In this document: positions 36,517 through 47,806 of the stretch, one piece after another
How positions within the stretch are numbered: position 1 is the first letter of the stretch
Layout of the letters: the number at the start of each line of letters is the position of its first letter
Assembly (NCBI RefSeq): GCF_002288925.2
Contig: NW_022098021.1
Span: 29,771,190-29,835,189, forward strand
Reading direction: 5' to 3'
Length of the DNA: 64,000 bases
Origin: Delphinapterus leucas
Lineage: Eukaryota > Chordata > Mammalia > Artiodactyla > Monodontidae
Notes under the pieces: generated by a model
What the model was told of the DNA's origin: nothing
Database searches by the model: none
Seen by the model: the letters and a program-made list of their open reading frames with translations, nothing else
Made by a program: the position numbers and the translations under genes

Positions 36517-36879
36517 CTACAGTTCCAACATCCTGTTTCCAGGCAGCCTGGGAGGTGGGAGCTTCTCTCTGTTCCTACAGGCTGCCTGACCTCCTTCCTG
36601 ACTGTTACTCTTCAAAGTGTCAGGTCTCAGAAAGAAAAGATTAAGAAATTGCTGCAAATTGGAGTAAACTAAAGAGATAACAGCTACCTGAGTTTGACCA
36701 TGAGGTGACTTGACTTAGCAAATGTCTTCTAAACTTCACATTTTCAGTGTTGGTTGAGACATAACATTCATCTTTACCTATCTCCTGAGGCTCCAGTAAA
36801 GAGTCATAAGATGCATGGTAAATCTTTTTAATTAGTCAGTTTTCCTACTGTGTGCGTGTCACAGCAGGGTGATGTCATG

Positions 36880-36891
36880 ACCACATATTCT
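36880..36891. repeat. 12-bp target-site duplication, right copy (L1-b)
   Basis: accacatattct, identical to 31204-31215. After it the older L1 continues in register (caatccaatacttcattgat). Confidence 0.9.
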
Positions 36892-38505
36892 CAATCCAAT
36901 ACTTCATTGATGTGCACTTGGGTTGCTTCCATGTCTTGGCTACTGTAAATAATACTGCTATCAACATGGGGGTGCATGTGTCTTTTTGAAATATAGTTTT
37001 CATTTTATTTACAGATATACACCCAGAAATGGAATTACTGGATTATATGATAGTTCTATTTTTATTTTTTCAGTAACTTCCATACTGTTTTCCATAGTGG
37101 TTGTACCAATCTACATTCCCACTGTTTATGAGGGCTCCCCTTTCCCCACATCCACTCCAAAGTCTGTTATTTGTAGACTTTTTGATGATAGTCATTCTGA
37201 CAAGTGTGAGATGATATGTCTTTAAACCATTTTGAGTTTATTTTTGTATATGTTGTGAGGAAGTGTTCTAATCTTATTTTTTCAAATGTGGCTGTCCAGT
37301 ACCATTCGTTGAAGAGACTGTCTTTTCTCCATTGTATAGTCTTGCCTCTTGTCATAAATTTACTGACCATAAGTGCATGGGTTTATTTCTGGGTTCTCTA
37401 TTCTGTTCCATTGATCTACATATCTGTCTTTGTGCCAGTACTATTCTGTATTGATTACTGTCATTTTGTAGTATAGTCTGAAGTCTAGGAGGGTTACACC
37501 TCCAGCTTTGTTCATTTTCTCAGGATTTCTTTGGAAATTCAGGGGTTTTGTGATTCCATATAAATTTTAAGACTATTTTTTCTAGTTCTGTAAAACAATG
37601 TCATGAGTATTTTGATAGAGATAGCAATAAATCTGTAGATTGCTTTGGATAGTATGATCATTTTAACAATATTAATTCTTCCAATCCAAAAGCAAGGGAT
37701 ATCTTTCTATTTCATAGCTTCATTTTCAATTTCCTTCATCAATGCTTTATAGCTTTCAGTGTATAGGTCTTTCATCTGCTTGGTTAAGCTTATTCCTAAG
37801 CTATTTAGGTATTTTTATGTGATTTTAAATGGGATTTGTTTTTACCTTCTTTCTCTGATATTTCATTATCAGTATATAGAAACACAACAGATTTCTGTAT
37901 ATTGATCTTGTATCCTGCTACCTTGCTGAATTCATGTATTAGTTCTTATAGATTTTGGGTGGAGAGTTTAGGTATCACTGCATAGAGTTTTATGTCATCT
38001 GCAGATAGTGACAGTTTTACCTATTCTTTTCCAGTTTGGATGACTATTTTTTTCCTTGTCTGATTACTGTAGCTAGGACACCCAACACAATGTTAAATAG
38101 GAACAGTGGGAGTGGCATCCTTGTCTTGTTCCTAAATTTAGCAGGAAGGCTTTCAGCTTTTCACTTTTGAGTATTAGCTTGTTGTGTGTTTGTCATAAAT
38201 GGACTTTATTATGTTGAGATATCTTCCCTTGGTACCAACTTTGATTAAAACTTTTATCTTGAATGAGGGTGGAATTTTGTCAACTGTTTTATGCATCTAT
38301 TGAGATGATCATGTCATTTTACCATTACCCTTTGATGTGGTATATCACATTGATTGATTTGCCTCTGTTGAACCATCCTTGTGACAATGGAATAAAGCCA
38401 ACTGGATCATGGTGTGTAATTCTTTTTATGTATTGCAGGATTTGGTTTGCTAATATTTTGTTGAGGATTTTTGCATTGATATTCATCTAAGATATTGACC
38501 TGTTC
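36892..38505 (-). mobile_element. Older L1 (host of L1-b), ORF2 part
   Basis: Continuation of the antisense L1 from 30739-31215. It covers the late ORF2 region (cttgggttgcttccatgtct), has an internal loss at about 37222, and then runs back through the C-terminal domain and RT (FADD region near 37998-38025, read as SADD on the minus strand). It is 5'-truncated near 38505. Many stops; the antisense open frames at 36986-37476 and 38263-38490 are shadows. Confidence 0.85.
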
Positions 38506-38930
38506 ATTTAATATGTCTATAGCTTTTTATTACTGAGGTACTCCCATCTTTGTAATCTTGAAACAAACACTAATTAATTACATTTGCTATCTGATAATTT
38601 CCTTATCCCTCAAGAAGTTTCTGCTTTTCAGAGAGAACAGCAGTTACAAAACTTGACAATTTATTCCAAACATAATGCAAAAATAACTTGGGGAACAGCA
38701 AATTACTGTCTTTGTGTTCCTGACAAAACATTAAATATGGATGAGGATCTAACTTTTTATTAAACCAAGTAAGATAATGACGTGTGTTTATGGTATTAAG
38801 TTAGATAAAATTTTACAAAAACACTTTAAAAATCTGGATTATAATCCAAATGGAATAAGAATTCAGTAACAATTGTTTTGTTTTACCATAAACATTATAT
38901 GCTTCTAAGTTTTATAATAAAAATACAAAT
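38506..38930. other. AT-rich spacer, no gene seen
   Basis: Unassigned sequence between the older L1 and the 5' end of L1-c. Confidence 0.6.
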
Positions 38931-40866
38931 GGGCTGGAGCTTCAAGGTGGAGGAAGAGTAGGACATGAAGATCACCTTCCTTCCCACAAATACATCAGAA
39001 ATACATCTATATGTGGAACAACTCCTGCATAACATCTACTGAATGCTGGCAGAAGACCTCAGACCTCACAAAAGGCGAGAAACTCCCCACGTACCAGGGT
39101 ACAGCAAAAAAAAAGAAAAAGAAAAGAAAAAAAAAACCAAAATAATAGGGATGGGACCTGCACCTCTGAGAGGGAGCTGTGAAGGAGGAAAGGTTTCCAC
39201 ACACTAGGAAGCCCCTTCCTGGGCAGAGACTGTGGGTGGTGGAGTGGGGAAGCTTTGGAGTCATGGAAGAGAGCACAGCAACTGGGGAGTGGAGGGCAAA
39301 GCAGAGAGATTCCCACACAGAGGATCAGTACCGACCACCACTCACCAGCCCAAGAGGCTTGTCTGCTTACCCACCGGGACAGGTTGGGGCTTGGAGCTGA
39401 GGCTTGGGCTTTGATCGGATCCCAGGGAGAGGACTGGGGTTGTCTGCATGAACACAGCCTGAAGGGGGCTAGTGCGCCACAGCTAGCCACAAGGGAGTAC
39501 GGGAAAATGTCTGGAGCTACTGAAGAAACAACAGACTTTTTCTTGCCTCTTTGTTTCCTGGTGCGCGAGGAGAGGGGATTAAGATCACCATTTAAAGGAG
39601 CTCCAGAGAAGAGTGAGAGCCACGGCTATAAGCACAGACCACAGAGACAGGTATGAGATGCTAAGGCTGCTGCTGCAGCCACCAAGAAGCCTGTGTGCAA
39701 GCACAGGTCACTATCCACAACTCCCCTCCTGGGACCCTGTGCATCCTGCCACTGCCAGGGTCCCATGATCCAGCGACATATTCCCTGGGAGAATGAACGG
39801 CATGTCTCTGGCTGGTGCAATTTTACACTGGCCTCTGCTGCTGCAGGATTGCCCAACATCTGTACCCATCCCTCCCACCTGCCTAAAGAGCCAGAGCCCC
39901 CAAAACAGCTGCTCCTTTATCCCCGTCCTCTCTGAGCAAAGAAAAGATGCCCACAGGTGACCTACACACTGAGGCGGGTCTAAATCCAAAGCCTAACACC
40001 AGGAGCTGTGCTAACAAAGAAGAGAAAAGGAAATTTCTCCCAGAAGCCTCAAGAGCAGCGGATAAAATCTCCACAATCAACTTGATGTACACTACAACTG
40101 TGGAATACCTGAATAGACAATGAATCATCCCAAATTGAGGAGGTGAACTTTGGGAGCAATGATATATATATATATATTTTTTCCCCTTTTTCTCTTTGTG
40201 AGTGTGTATGTGTATGCTTCTGTGTATGACTTTCTCTGTTTAACTTTGTTTTAACCATTTGCCCTAGGGTTCTGCCTGTCCTTTATTTAATTTTTTTTTA
40301 TAACTTAAAATTTTTTTCTTCCTAATTATTTTTTTTTATTTTACTAATGTTATTTTATTTTACTTTTTCATTTTATTTTATCTTCTTTCTTTTTTTTTTT
40401 CTCCCTTTTATTCTGAGCTAAGTGGAGGACAGGCTCTTGGTGCTCCAGCCAGGCATCAAGGCTGTGCCACTGAGGTGGGAGAGGCAAGTTCAGGACACTG
40501 GTCCACAAGAGACCTCCAACCTCCATGTAATATCAAATGGTGAAAATCTCCCAGAGATCTCCATCTCAATGCCAAGACCCAGCTCCACTCAATGACCAGC
40601 AAGCTACACTGCAGGACACCCTATGCCAAACAACTAGCAAGACAGGAACACAACCCCACCCATTAGCAGAGAGGCTGCCTAAAATCATAATAAGTCCAGG
40701 GATACCCCAAAACACACCACCATACGTAGACCTGCCCACCAGAAAGACAAGATCCAGCCTCATCCACCAGAACACAGGCGCTAGTCCCCTCCACCAGGAA
40801 GCCTACACAACCACTGAATGAACTTTAGCCACCGGAGAGAGACACCAAAATCAACAGAAATTACAA
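38931..40866 (+). promoter_or_regulatory. L1-c 5' UTR / internal promoter region
   Basis: About 1.94 kb, colinear with the 5' UTRs of L1-a and L1-d. It contains an A-rich tract (39104-39138), a GC-richer part (39170-40050), a T-rich block (40280-40410) with a short (TA)n at 40164-40180, and a last block before ORF1. Three frames recur in the other copies: a sense uORF from 39179, an antisense frame at 39059-39490, and a sense frame ending at 40821. Confidence 0.8.
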
Positions 40867-41778
40867 ATGAGCAGGCTGCAAAAAGGAGACCACAAACACA
40901 GTAAGTTAAGCAAAATCAAAAGACAGAGAAACACACACCAGATGAAGGAGCAAGGCAAATACACACCAGAACTAACAAATGAAGAGGAAATATGAAGACT
41001 ACCTGAAAAAGAATTCAGAATAATGACAGTAAAGATGATGAAAAATCTTGGAAATAGAATGGAGAAAATATAAGAAACGTTTAAAAAGGACCTGGAAGAA
41101 CTAAGGAGCAAACAAACAGTTATGAAAAACACAGTAAATGAAATTAAAAATCTCTAGAAGTGTTCAATAGCAGAATAACTGAGGCAGAAGAATGGATAAG
41201 TGAACTGGAAGATAAAATAGTAGAAATAACTACTGCAGAGCAGAATAAAGAAAAGAGAAAGAAAAGAAGTGAGAACAGTCTCATAGACCTCTGGAACAAC
41301 ATTAAACACACCAACATTAGAATTATAGGGGTCTCAGAAGAAGAAGAGAAAAACAAAGGGACTGAGAAAATATTTGAAGAGATTATAGTTGAAAACTTCA
41401 CTAATACGGAAAGGAAATGTTAATCAAGTCCAGGAAGCAGAGTCCCTTACAGGATAAATCCAAGGAGAAACACACCAAGACACATGTTAATCAAATTATC
41501 AAAAATTAAATACAAATAACAAATATTAAAAGCAGCAAGGGAAAAACAATAATACATAAGGGAATCCTCATAAGGTTAACAGCTGATCTTTCTGCAGAAA
41601 CTCTGCAAGCCAGAAGGGAGTGATGAAGGAGAAAACCCTACAACCAAGATTACTCTACCCACCAAGGATCTCATTCAGATTTGAAGGAGAAATTAAAAGC
41701 TTTACAGACAAGCAAAAGTTGAGAGAATTAAGCACCACAAAATCAGCTTTACAAGAAAGGCTAAAGGAATTTCTCTAA
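40867..41778 (+). pseudogene. L1-c ORF1 remnant
   Basis: Chaperone ORF with stop TAA at 41776-41778. An ATG at 40867 opens a frame that ends within about 45 codons at a TGA near 41000. The start inferred by homology to L1-d instead reads ATC near 40907. The coiled-coil region and its start lie in another open piece, 41160-41423, with conserved ITEAEEWIS and EITTAEQNKEKR. The C-terminal RNA-binding part is split by further stops. Confidence 0.85.
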
Positions 41779-43281
41779 GCAGGCACCACAAGTGAAGGAA
41801 AAGATCTACAATAGGAAACCCTAAACAATTAAGAAAATGGTAATAGGAACATACGTATTGATAATTACCTTAAATGTAAATGGGTTAAGTGCTCCAACCA
41901 AAAGACATAAACTGGCTGAATGGATACAAAAACAAGATCCGTATATATGCTGTCTACAAGAGACCCACTTCAGTCCTAGCAACACATACAGACTGAAATT
42001 GAGGGGATGGAAAAACATATTCCATGCAAGTGGAAATCAAAAGAACGCTGGAATAGCAATTTTCATATCAGACAAAATAGACGTTAAAACTAAGACTATT
42101 ACAAGAGAAAAAGAAGAACACTACATAATGATCAAGGGATCAATCCAAGAAGAATATAAAAAAAACTGTAAACATTTATGCACCCAATATAGGAGCACAT
42201 CAATACATAAGGAAAATAGTAACATCCATAAAAGGGGAAATTGACAGTAACACAATTATAGTAGGGGGATTTAACACCCCACTTTCACCATTTGACAGAT
42301 CATCCAAAGTGAAAAAAAATAAGGAAACACAAGTTTCAAATGATACATTAAACAAGAGGGACTTAGTTGATATTTATAGGACATTCCATCCAAAAACAAA
42401 AAATACACATTCTTTTCAAGGGCTCATGGAACAATCTCCAGGATAGATCATATCTTTGGTCACAAATCAAGCCTTGGTAAATTTAAGAAAATTGAAATCA
42501 TATCAGTATCTTTCCGACTACAACACTATGAGACTAGATATCAATACAGGAAAAAAAAATCTGTAAGAAATACAAACACATGGAGGCTAAAAACACATTA
42601 CTTAATAACCAAGAGATCATTGAAGAAATCAAAGAGGAAATCAAAACATACATAGAAACAAATAACAATGAAAACACAATGACCCAAAACCTATGGGATG
42701 CAGCAAAAGCAGTTCTACGAGGGAAGTTTATAGCAATATAATCCCACTTCTAGAAACAGGAAACATTTCAAATAAACAACCTAACCTTACACCTGAAGCA
42801 ATTAGAGAAAGGAGAACAAAAAAACTCCAAGTTAGTAGAAGGAAAAATCATAAAGATCAGATCAGAAATAAATGAAAAAGAAATGAAGGAAAATGATAGC
42901 AAAGATTAATAAAACTAAAAGCTGGTACTTTGAGAAGATAAAATTGATAAACCATTAGCCAGACTTATCAAGAAAAAAAGGAAAAAGGCTAAAATCAATA
43001 GAATTAGAAATGAAAAAGGAGAAGTAACAACTGACACTGCAGAAATACAAAGTATCATGAGAGATTATTACAAGCAAATATATGCTAATAAAGTGGACAA
43101 CCTGGAAGAAATGGACAAATTCTTAAAAATGCGCAAATTTCCGAGACTGAACCAGGAAGAAAAAGAAAATATGAACAGACCAATCACAAGCACTGAAATT
43201 GAAGCTGTGATTAAAAATCTTCGAACAAATAAAAGCCCAGGACCAGATGGCTTCACAGGCAAATTCTATCAAACATTTAGA

Positions 43282-43496
43282 TGAGGGCTTCCCTGGTGGC
43301 ACAGTGGTTGAGAGTCCACCTGCCGATGCATGGGAAATGGGTTCGTGACCCGATCCGGGAAGATCCCACATGCCGTGGAGCGGCTGGGCCCGTGAGCCAG
43401 GGCCACTGAGCCTGCGCGTCCGGAACCTGTGCTCCGCAGTGGGAGAGGCCACAGCAGTGAGAGACCCGTGTACCACACACACACACAAAAAAAAAA
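43282..43496 (+). mobile_element. CHR-2 SINE inside L1-c RT
   Basis: Full CHR-2 with head gggcttccctggtggcacag and B box gggttcgtgacccg. Its tail has a (CA)n run before the poly-A. It is flanked by atttaga at 43275-43281 and 43497-43503. It splits the RT frame just after KFYQTFR. Confidence 0.94.
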
Positions 43497-45230
43497 ATTT
43501 AGAGAAGAGTTAACACCTATCCTTCTCAAACTCTTCCAAAATATAGCACAGGGAGGAACACTCCCAAACTCATTCTACATGTCTATCATCACTCTGATAC
43601 CAAAACCACACAAAGACGTCACAAAGAAAGAAAACTACTGGCCACTATTACTGATGAACATGAATGCAAAAATCCTCAACTAAATACTAGCAAACAGAAT
43701 CCAACAGCACACTAAAAGGATCATACACAATGTTCAATTGGTGTTTATTCCAGTAATGCAAGGAGTCTTCAATATACACAAATCAACCAACGTGATACAC
43801 CATATTAACAAATTGAAGGAGAAAAACCATATGATCAACTCAATAGATGAAGAGAAAGCTTTTGACAATATTCAGCACCCATTTATGATAAAAACCCTCC
43901 AGAAAGTAAGCATAGAGGGAACTTTCCTCAAAATAATAAGGGCCATATATGACAAACACACAGCCAAAATCGTCCTCAATGGTGAAAAACTGAAAGCATT
44001 TCCACTAAGATCAGGAGCAAGACAATGTTACCCACTCTCACAACTATTATTCAACATTGTTTTGGAAGTTTTAGCCACAGCAGTCAGAGAAGAAAAAGGA
44101 ATACAAGGAATCCAAATTGGAAAAGAAGAAGTGAAGCTGTCACTGTTTGCAGATACATGATACTATACATAGAGATTCCTAAAGATGCTACCAGAAAACT
44201 CCTAGGGGTAATCAATGAATTTGGTAAAATTGCAGGAAACAAAATTAATGCACAGAAATCTCTTGAATTCCTATACACTAATGATGAAAAATCTGAAAGT
44301 GAAATTAAGAAAACACTCCCATTTACCATTGCAACAAAAGAATAAATATCTAGGAATAAACCTACCTAAGGAGACAAAAGATCTGTATGCAGAAAATTAT
44401 AAGACACTGATGAAAAAGTTAAAAATGATACAAAGAGATGGAGAGATATACCAATGCTCTTGGATTGGATGAATCAACATTGTGAAAATGAGTATACTAC
44501 CTAAAGCAATCTACAGGTTCAATGCAATCCCTATCAAAAAACCACTGGCATTTTTCACAGAATTAGAACAAAAAAAATCACAATTTGTATGGAAACACGA
44601 AAGACCCCGAGTAGCCAAGTCAATCTTGAGAAAGAGAAACAGAGCTGGAGGCCTCAGGCTCCCTGATATCAGACTATATTACAAAGCTACACTAATCAAG
44701 GTAGTATGGTACTGGCACTAAAACAGAAATATAGATTTATGGAACAGGATAGAAAATGCAGGGATAAACCCAGGCACATATGGTCACCTTATCTTTGATA
44801 AAGGAGGCAAGAATATACAATGGAGAAAAGAGAGCATCTTCAATAATTGGTGCTGGGATAACTGGACAGCTATATGTGAAGGAATGAAATTAGACCACTC
44901 CCTAACACCATACACAAAAATAAGATCAAAATGTATTAAAGACCTAAGTGTAAGGCCAGACACCCTCACACTCTTAGAGGAAAACATAGGCAGAACACTC
45001 TATGACATAAATCACAGCAAGATCATTTTTGACACATCTCCTAGAGAAATTGAAATAAAAACAAAAATAAAGAAATGGAAACTAATGAAACTTAACAGCT
45101 TTTACACAGCAAAGGAAACCATAAACAAGATGAAAATACAACCCTCAGAATAGGAGAAAATATTTGCCAATGAAGCAACTGACAAAGGATTAATCTCCAA
45201 ATCATACAAGTAACTCATGCTGCTCAATAT

Positions 45231-45260
45231 CAAAAAACAAACAAACAAACAAACAAACAA
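45231..45260 (+). repeat. (CAAA)n microsatellite
   Basis: Tandem caaa units at the insertion site of the CHR-1 SINE. The L1 consensus already has an A/C-rich stretch here, so the tract probably grew from it. Confidence 0.92.
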
Positions 45261-45262
45261 CC

Positions 45263-45640
45263 GAGCTTCCCTAGTGGTGCAGCGGTTATGGATCTGCCTG
45301 CCAATGCAGGGGACACAAGGTTCGAGCCCTGGTCTAGGAAGATCCCGTCTGCCATGGAGCAGCTAGGTCCATGCATCACAACTACTGACCCTGTGCTCTA
45401 GAGCACATGAGCCACAATTACTGAGCCCACGTGCTGCAAATACTGAAGCCTGCATGCCTAGAGCCATTGCTCAGCAAAGAGAGAAGCCACCACGATGAGA
45501 AGACTGCACAACACAATGAACAGTAGCCCCCACTCTCCACGACTAGAGAAAAATCCCACCCAGCAACGAGGACCTAACACAGCCAAAAGCAAATAAATTA
45601 AAATAAATAACTTTTAAAAATAAATGTTTAAAAACACCAA
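45263..45640 (+). mobile_element. CHR-1 type SINE inside L1-c
   Basis: Long CHR copy like that at 15463: head gagcttccctagtggtgcag, B box ggttcgagccctgg, middle ccacaattactgag units, A/T-rich tail. The flanking A/C-rich sequence obscures an exact target-site duplication. Confidence 0.9.
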
Positions 45641-46262
45641 ACAGCCCAATCCAAAAATGGGCAGAAGACCTAAATAGACATTTTTCCAAAGAAGATATAC
45701 AGATTGCCAACAAACACATGAAAGAATGCTCAACATCATTAATCATTAGAGAAATGCAAATCAAAACTACAATGAGATGTCATCTCACATCGGTCAGTAT
45801 GGCCATCATCAAAAAATCTATAAACAATAAATGTTGGAGAGGGTGTGGAGAAAAGGGAACCCTCTTGCACTGTTGGTGGGAATTGATACAGCCACTATGG
45901 AGAACAGTATGGAGGTTCTTTAAAAAATATATAAATAGAACTACCATATGACCCAGCAATCCCACTACTGGGCATATACCCTGAGAAAACCATAATTCAA
46001 AAAGAGGCATGTACTACAAATGTTCATTGCAGCACTATTTACAATAGCTAGTACATGGAAGCAACCTAAGTGTCCATCAACAGATGAATGGATAAAGAAG
46101 ATATGGCACATATATACAACGGAATATTACTCAGCCTTAAAAAGAAATGAAATTGAGTTATTTGTAGTGAGATGGATGTATCTAGAGTCTGTCATACAGA
46201 GTGAAGTAAGTCAGAAATGGAAAAACAAATACCTTATGCTAACACATATATATGGAATCTAA

Positions 46263-46631
46263 AATTAAAAAAAATGGTCAGAAGAACTTAGGGGCAAGAC
46301 AGGAATAAAGATGCAGACCTACTAGAGAATGGACTTGAGGATATGGGGAGGGGGAAGTGTAAGCTGGGACAAAGTGAGAGAGTAGCATGGACATATATAC
46401 ACTAGCAAATGTAAAATAGATAGCCAGTGGGAAGTAGCCACATAGCACAAGATCAGCTCGGTGTTTTGTGACCATCTAGAGGGGTGGGATAGGGTGGGAG
46501 GGAGGGAGATGCAAGAGGGAAGAGATATGGGGACATATGTATATGTATAACTGATTCACTTTGTTATAAAACAGAAACTAACACACCATTGTAAAGCAAT
46601 TATACTCCAGTAAAGATGTTAAAAAAAAAAA
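46263..46631 (+). other. L1-c 3' UTR and poly-A tail
   Basis: About 360 bp with the purine-rich ggggtgggatagggtgggag block and the terminal segment aagcaattatactccagtaaagatgtt before (A)11. The same 3' UTR appears at 17108-17520 and, in antisense, at 31216-31560 and 54022-54341. Confidence 0.9.
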
Positions 46632-47534
46632 GTCTCGATAAGAAAAAAAAAAATGGAATACAATGTTTTTTGTCATCTAAACCCTGACTTAACAGGAAAA
46701 TAAATGTAACCAAAGTCATATAATATATGGTGAGTATAATACCAGTTTTATAGAAGCTTTTATATTTGTCTGGAGTAGTTGGGGAAGAAAAGGAAGAAAA
46801 TAAAAATAGATCAGTTGAGAATCTATATAGTATGTTGTCTTATAATGTCTAATCACTATTATCAATGTTCTACAAGTGAAAGAAACAAAAAGAGAATTAC
46901 TTATATTGATTCATTTATTATTTTATTTTTAACAACACTTTATTTTTTAAAGTATTCTTTTAAAAAAATGATCACTAGGAGCCAAAGTATATGCTAGAAA
47001 TCACGGACATACGAATATAAGCATTTGATTCTGGGCATTCGATAATGTCAAAGAACATTGATAGTTGTATAAAATCAAATATAACATGATAACTGTATGC
47101 TATATATAAGATAGAATGAGGTTAGAGATAGTGCAAAATAACATAACTTTCAGCAAGAATCAAATCTGAAGTAGACTGATACCTGTGAATATCCCCTTTC
47201 CAAAATTCTTCATCCCCAGAAGGGTGATATTTAACTTTGGTTCTCAAAAACAAGCAGAGTTTCAGGCAGAGAGGATTAAGTAGGATGTTATAGTAGAGAA
47301 ATTAGCATGTTCAAAATTAAAGTATACATTAATGTAGTGGTAACAAAAATACACCACTCAGATTTGCTGCTGAGGGAAAGTATTTGGCGGACAGTCACAG
47401 TTGCTGCATTCTGAATCCATCAACACGTTCTTGCTTAGGCTATACTTCCCACATGCAGCTCTCCACCAATTACTAAAAACAGTAGGCCATACCTACTAGA
47501 TATGAAAATCCTCTGTCCTGAGACTTTGGATCAA
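46632..47534. other. AT-rich sequence, no gene seen
   Basis: No recognised gene or repeat beyond a second A-run (46642-46653) close to the L1-c tail. Confidence 0.6.
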
Positions 47535-47547
47535 ATACACCCAGATG

Positions 47548-47758
47548 GGGCTTCCCTGATGGCGCAGTGGTTGAGAGTCTGCCTGCCAATGCAGGGGACA
47601 AGGGTTCGTGCTCTGGTCCGGGAAGATCCCACATGCGGCGGAGCAGCTGGGCCCGTGAGCCATGGCCACTGAGCCTGTGTATCCAGAGCCTGTGCTCCGC
47701 AATGGGAGAGGCCACAACAGTGAAAGACCCGCGTACCGCAAAAAAAAAAAACAAAAAA

Positions 47759-47793
<35 letters not shown>
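47548..47793 (+). mobile_element. CHR-2 SINE with perfect 13-bp duplication
   Basis: Well-preserved CHR-2: head ggggcttccctgatggcgca, B box gggttcgtgctctgg, end taccgc then poly-A. It is flanked by identical copies of atacacccagatg at 47535-47547 and 47794-47806. The tail has turned into a (TA)n microsatellite. Low divergence suggests a young insertion. Confidence 0.97.

Positions 47794-47796
<3 letters not shown>
47763..47796. repeat. (TA)n microsatellite in a SINE tail
   Basis: About 17 TA units directly after the SINE poly-A and reaching the target-site duplication. Confidence 0.96.
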
Positions 47797-47799
<3 letters not shown>

Positions 47800-47806
47800 C
47801 CAGATG

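Larger units (their letters stand above)
35973..36879 (-). other. Non-L1 5' segment of the L1-b insertion
   Basis: About 907 bp that lies inside the target-site duplications of L1-b but shows no similarity to the L1 5' UTRs in this window. It holds a truncated CHR-type SINE head (36371-36451), an MLT1-like LTR piece (36452-36516, sense on the minus strand) and an old mammalian-repeat-like stretch near 36130-36290. It looks like ordinary genomic or transcribed non-coding DNA carried along by the L1, or joined to it during integration. No open frame with a known domain. Confidence 0.7.
41837..46262 (+). pseudogene. L1-c ORF2 remnant (endonuclease, RT, C-terminal domain)
   Basis: All ORF2 domains are present but broken. 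Endonuclease: N-V-N-G-L and QETH are seen in 41837-42244; GDFN reads GGFN at 42272-42283, losing a catalytic Asp; the frame then shifts. Reverse transcriptase: NKSPGPDGF at 43057-43284, interrupted by a CHR-2 SINE, resuming at 43738-44160. The FADD motif is destroyed by a one-base loss near 44154 (gcagatacatgat where other copies read gcagatgacatgat). The C-terminal part runs through 44482-45153, a CHR-1 SINE at 45263, and 46020-46262, ending LTHIYGI. Confidence 0.92.
38931..46631 (+). mobile_element. L1-c: complete but dead L1 with two nested SINEs
   Basis: The only L1 here seen end to end: 5' UTR 38931-40866, ORF1 to 41778, ORF2 41837-46262, 3' UTR to 46620 and poly-A 46621-46631. Removing the CHR-2 (43282-43496) and the CHR-1 (45263-45640) leaves about 7.1 kb. 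The 5' end reads cttcaaggtggaggaagagt, so the YY1-like core seen in L1-a and L1-d is mutated. ORF1 and ORF2 carry stops and frameshifts, including one in the RT catalytic motif. A target-site duplication could not be identified with confidence. Confidence 0.93.

Noticed and set aside
46621..46653. Target-site duplication for L1-c
   Set aside because: The right flank after the poly-A (gtctcgataag then another A-run) does not clearly match the left flank at 38910-38930, so no duplication is claimed.
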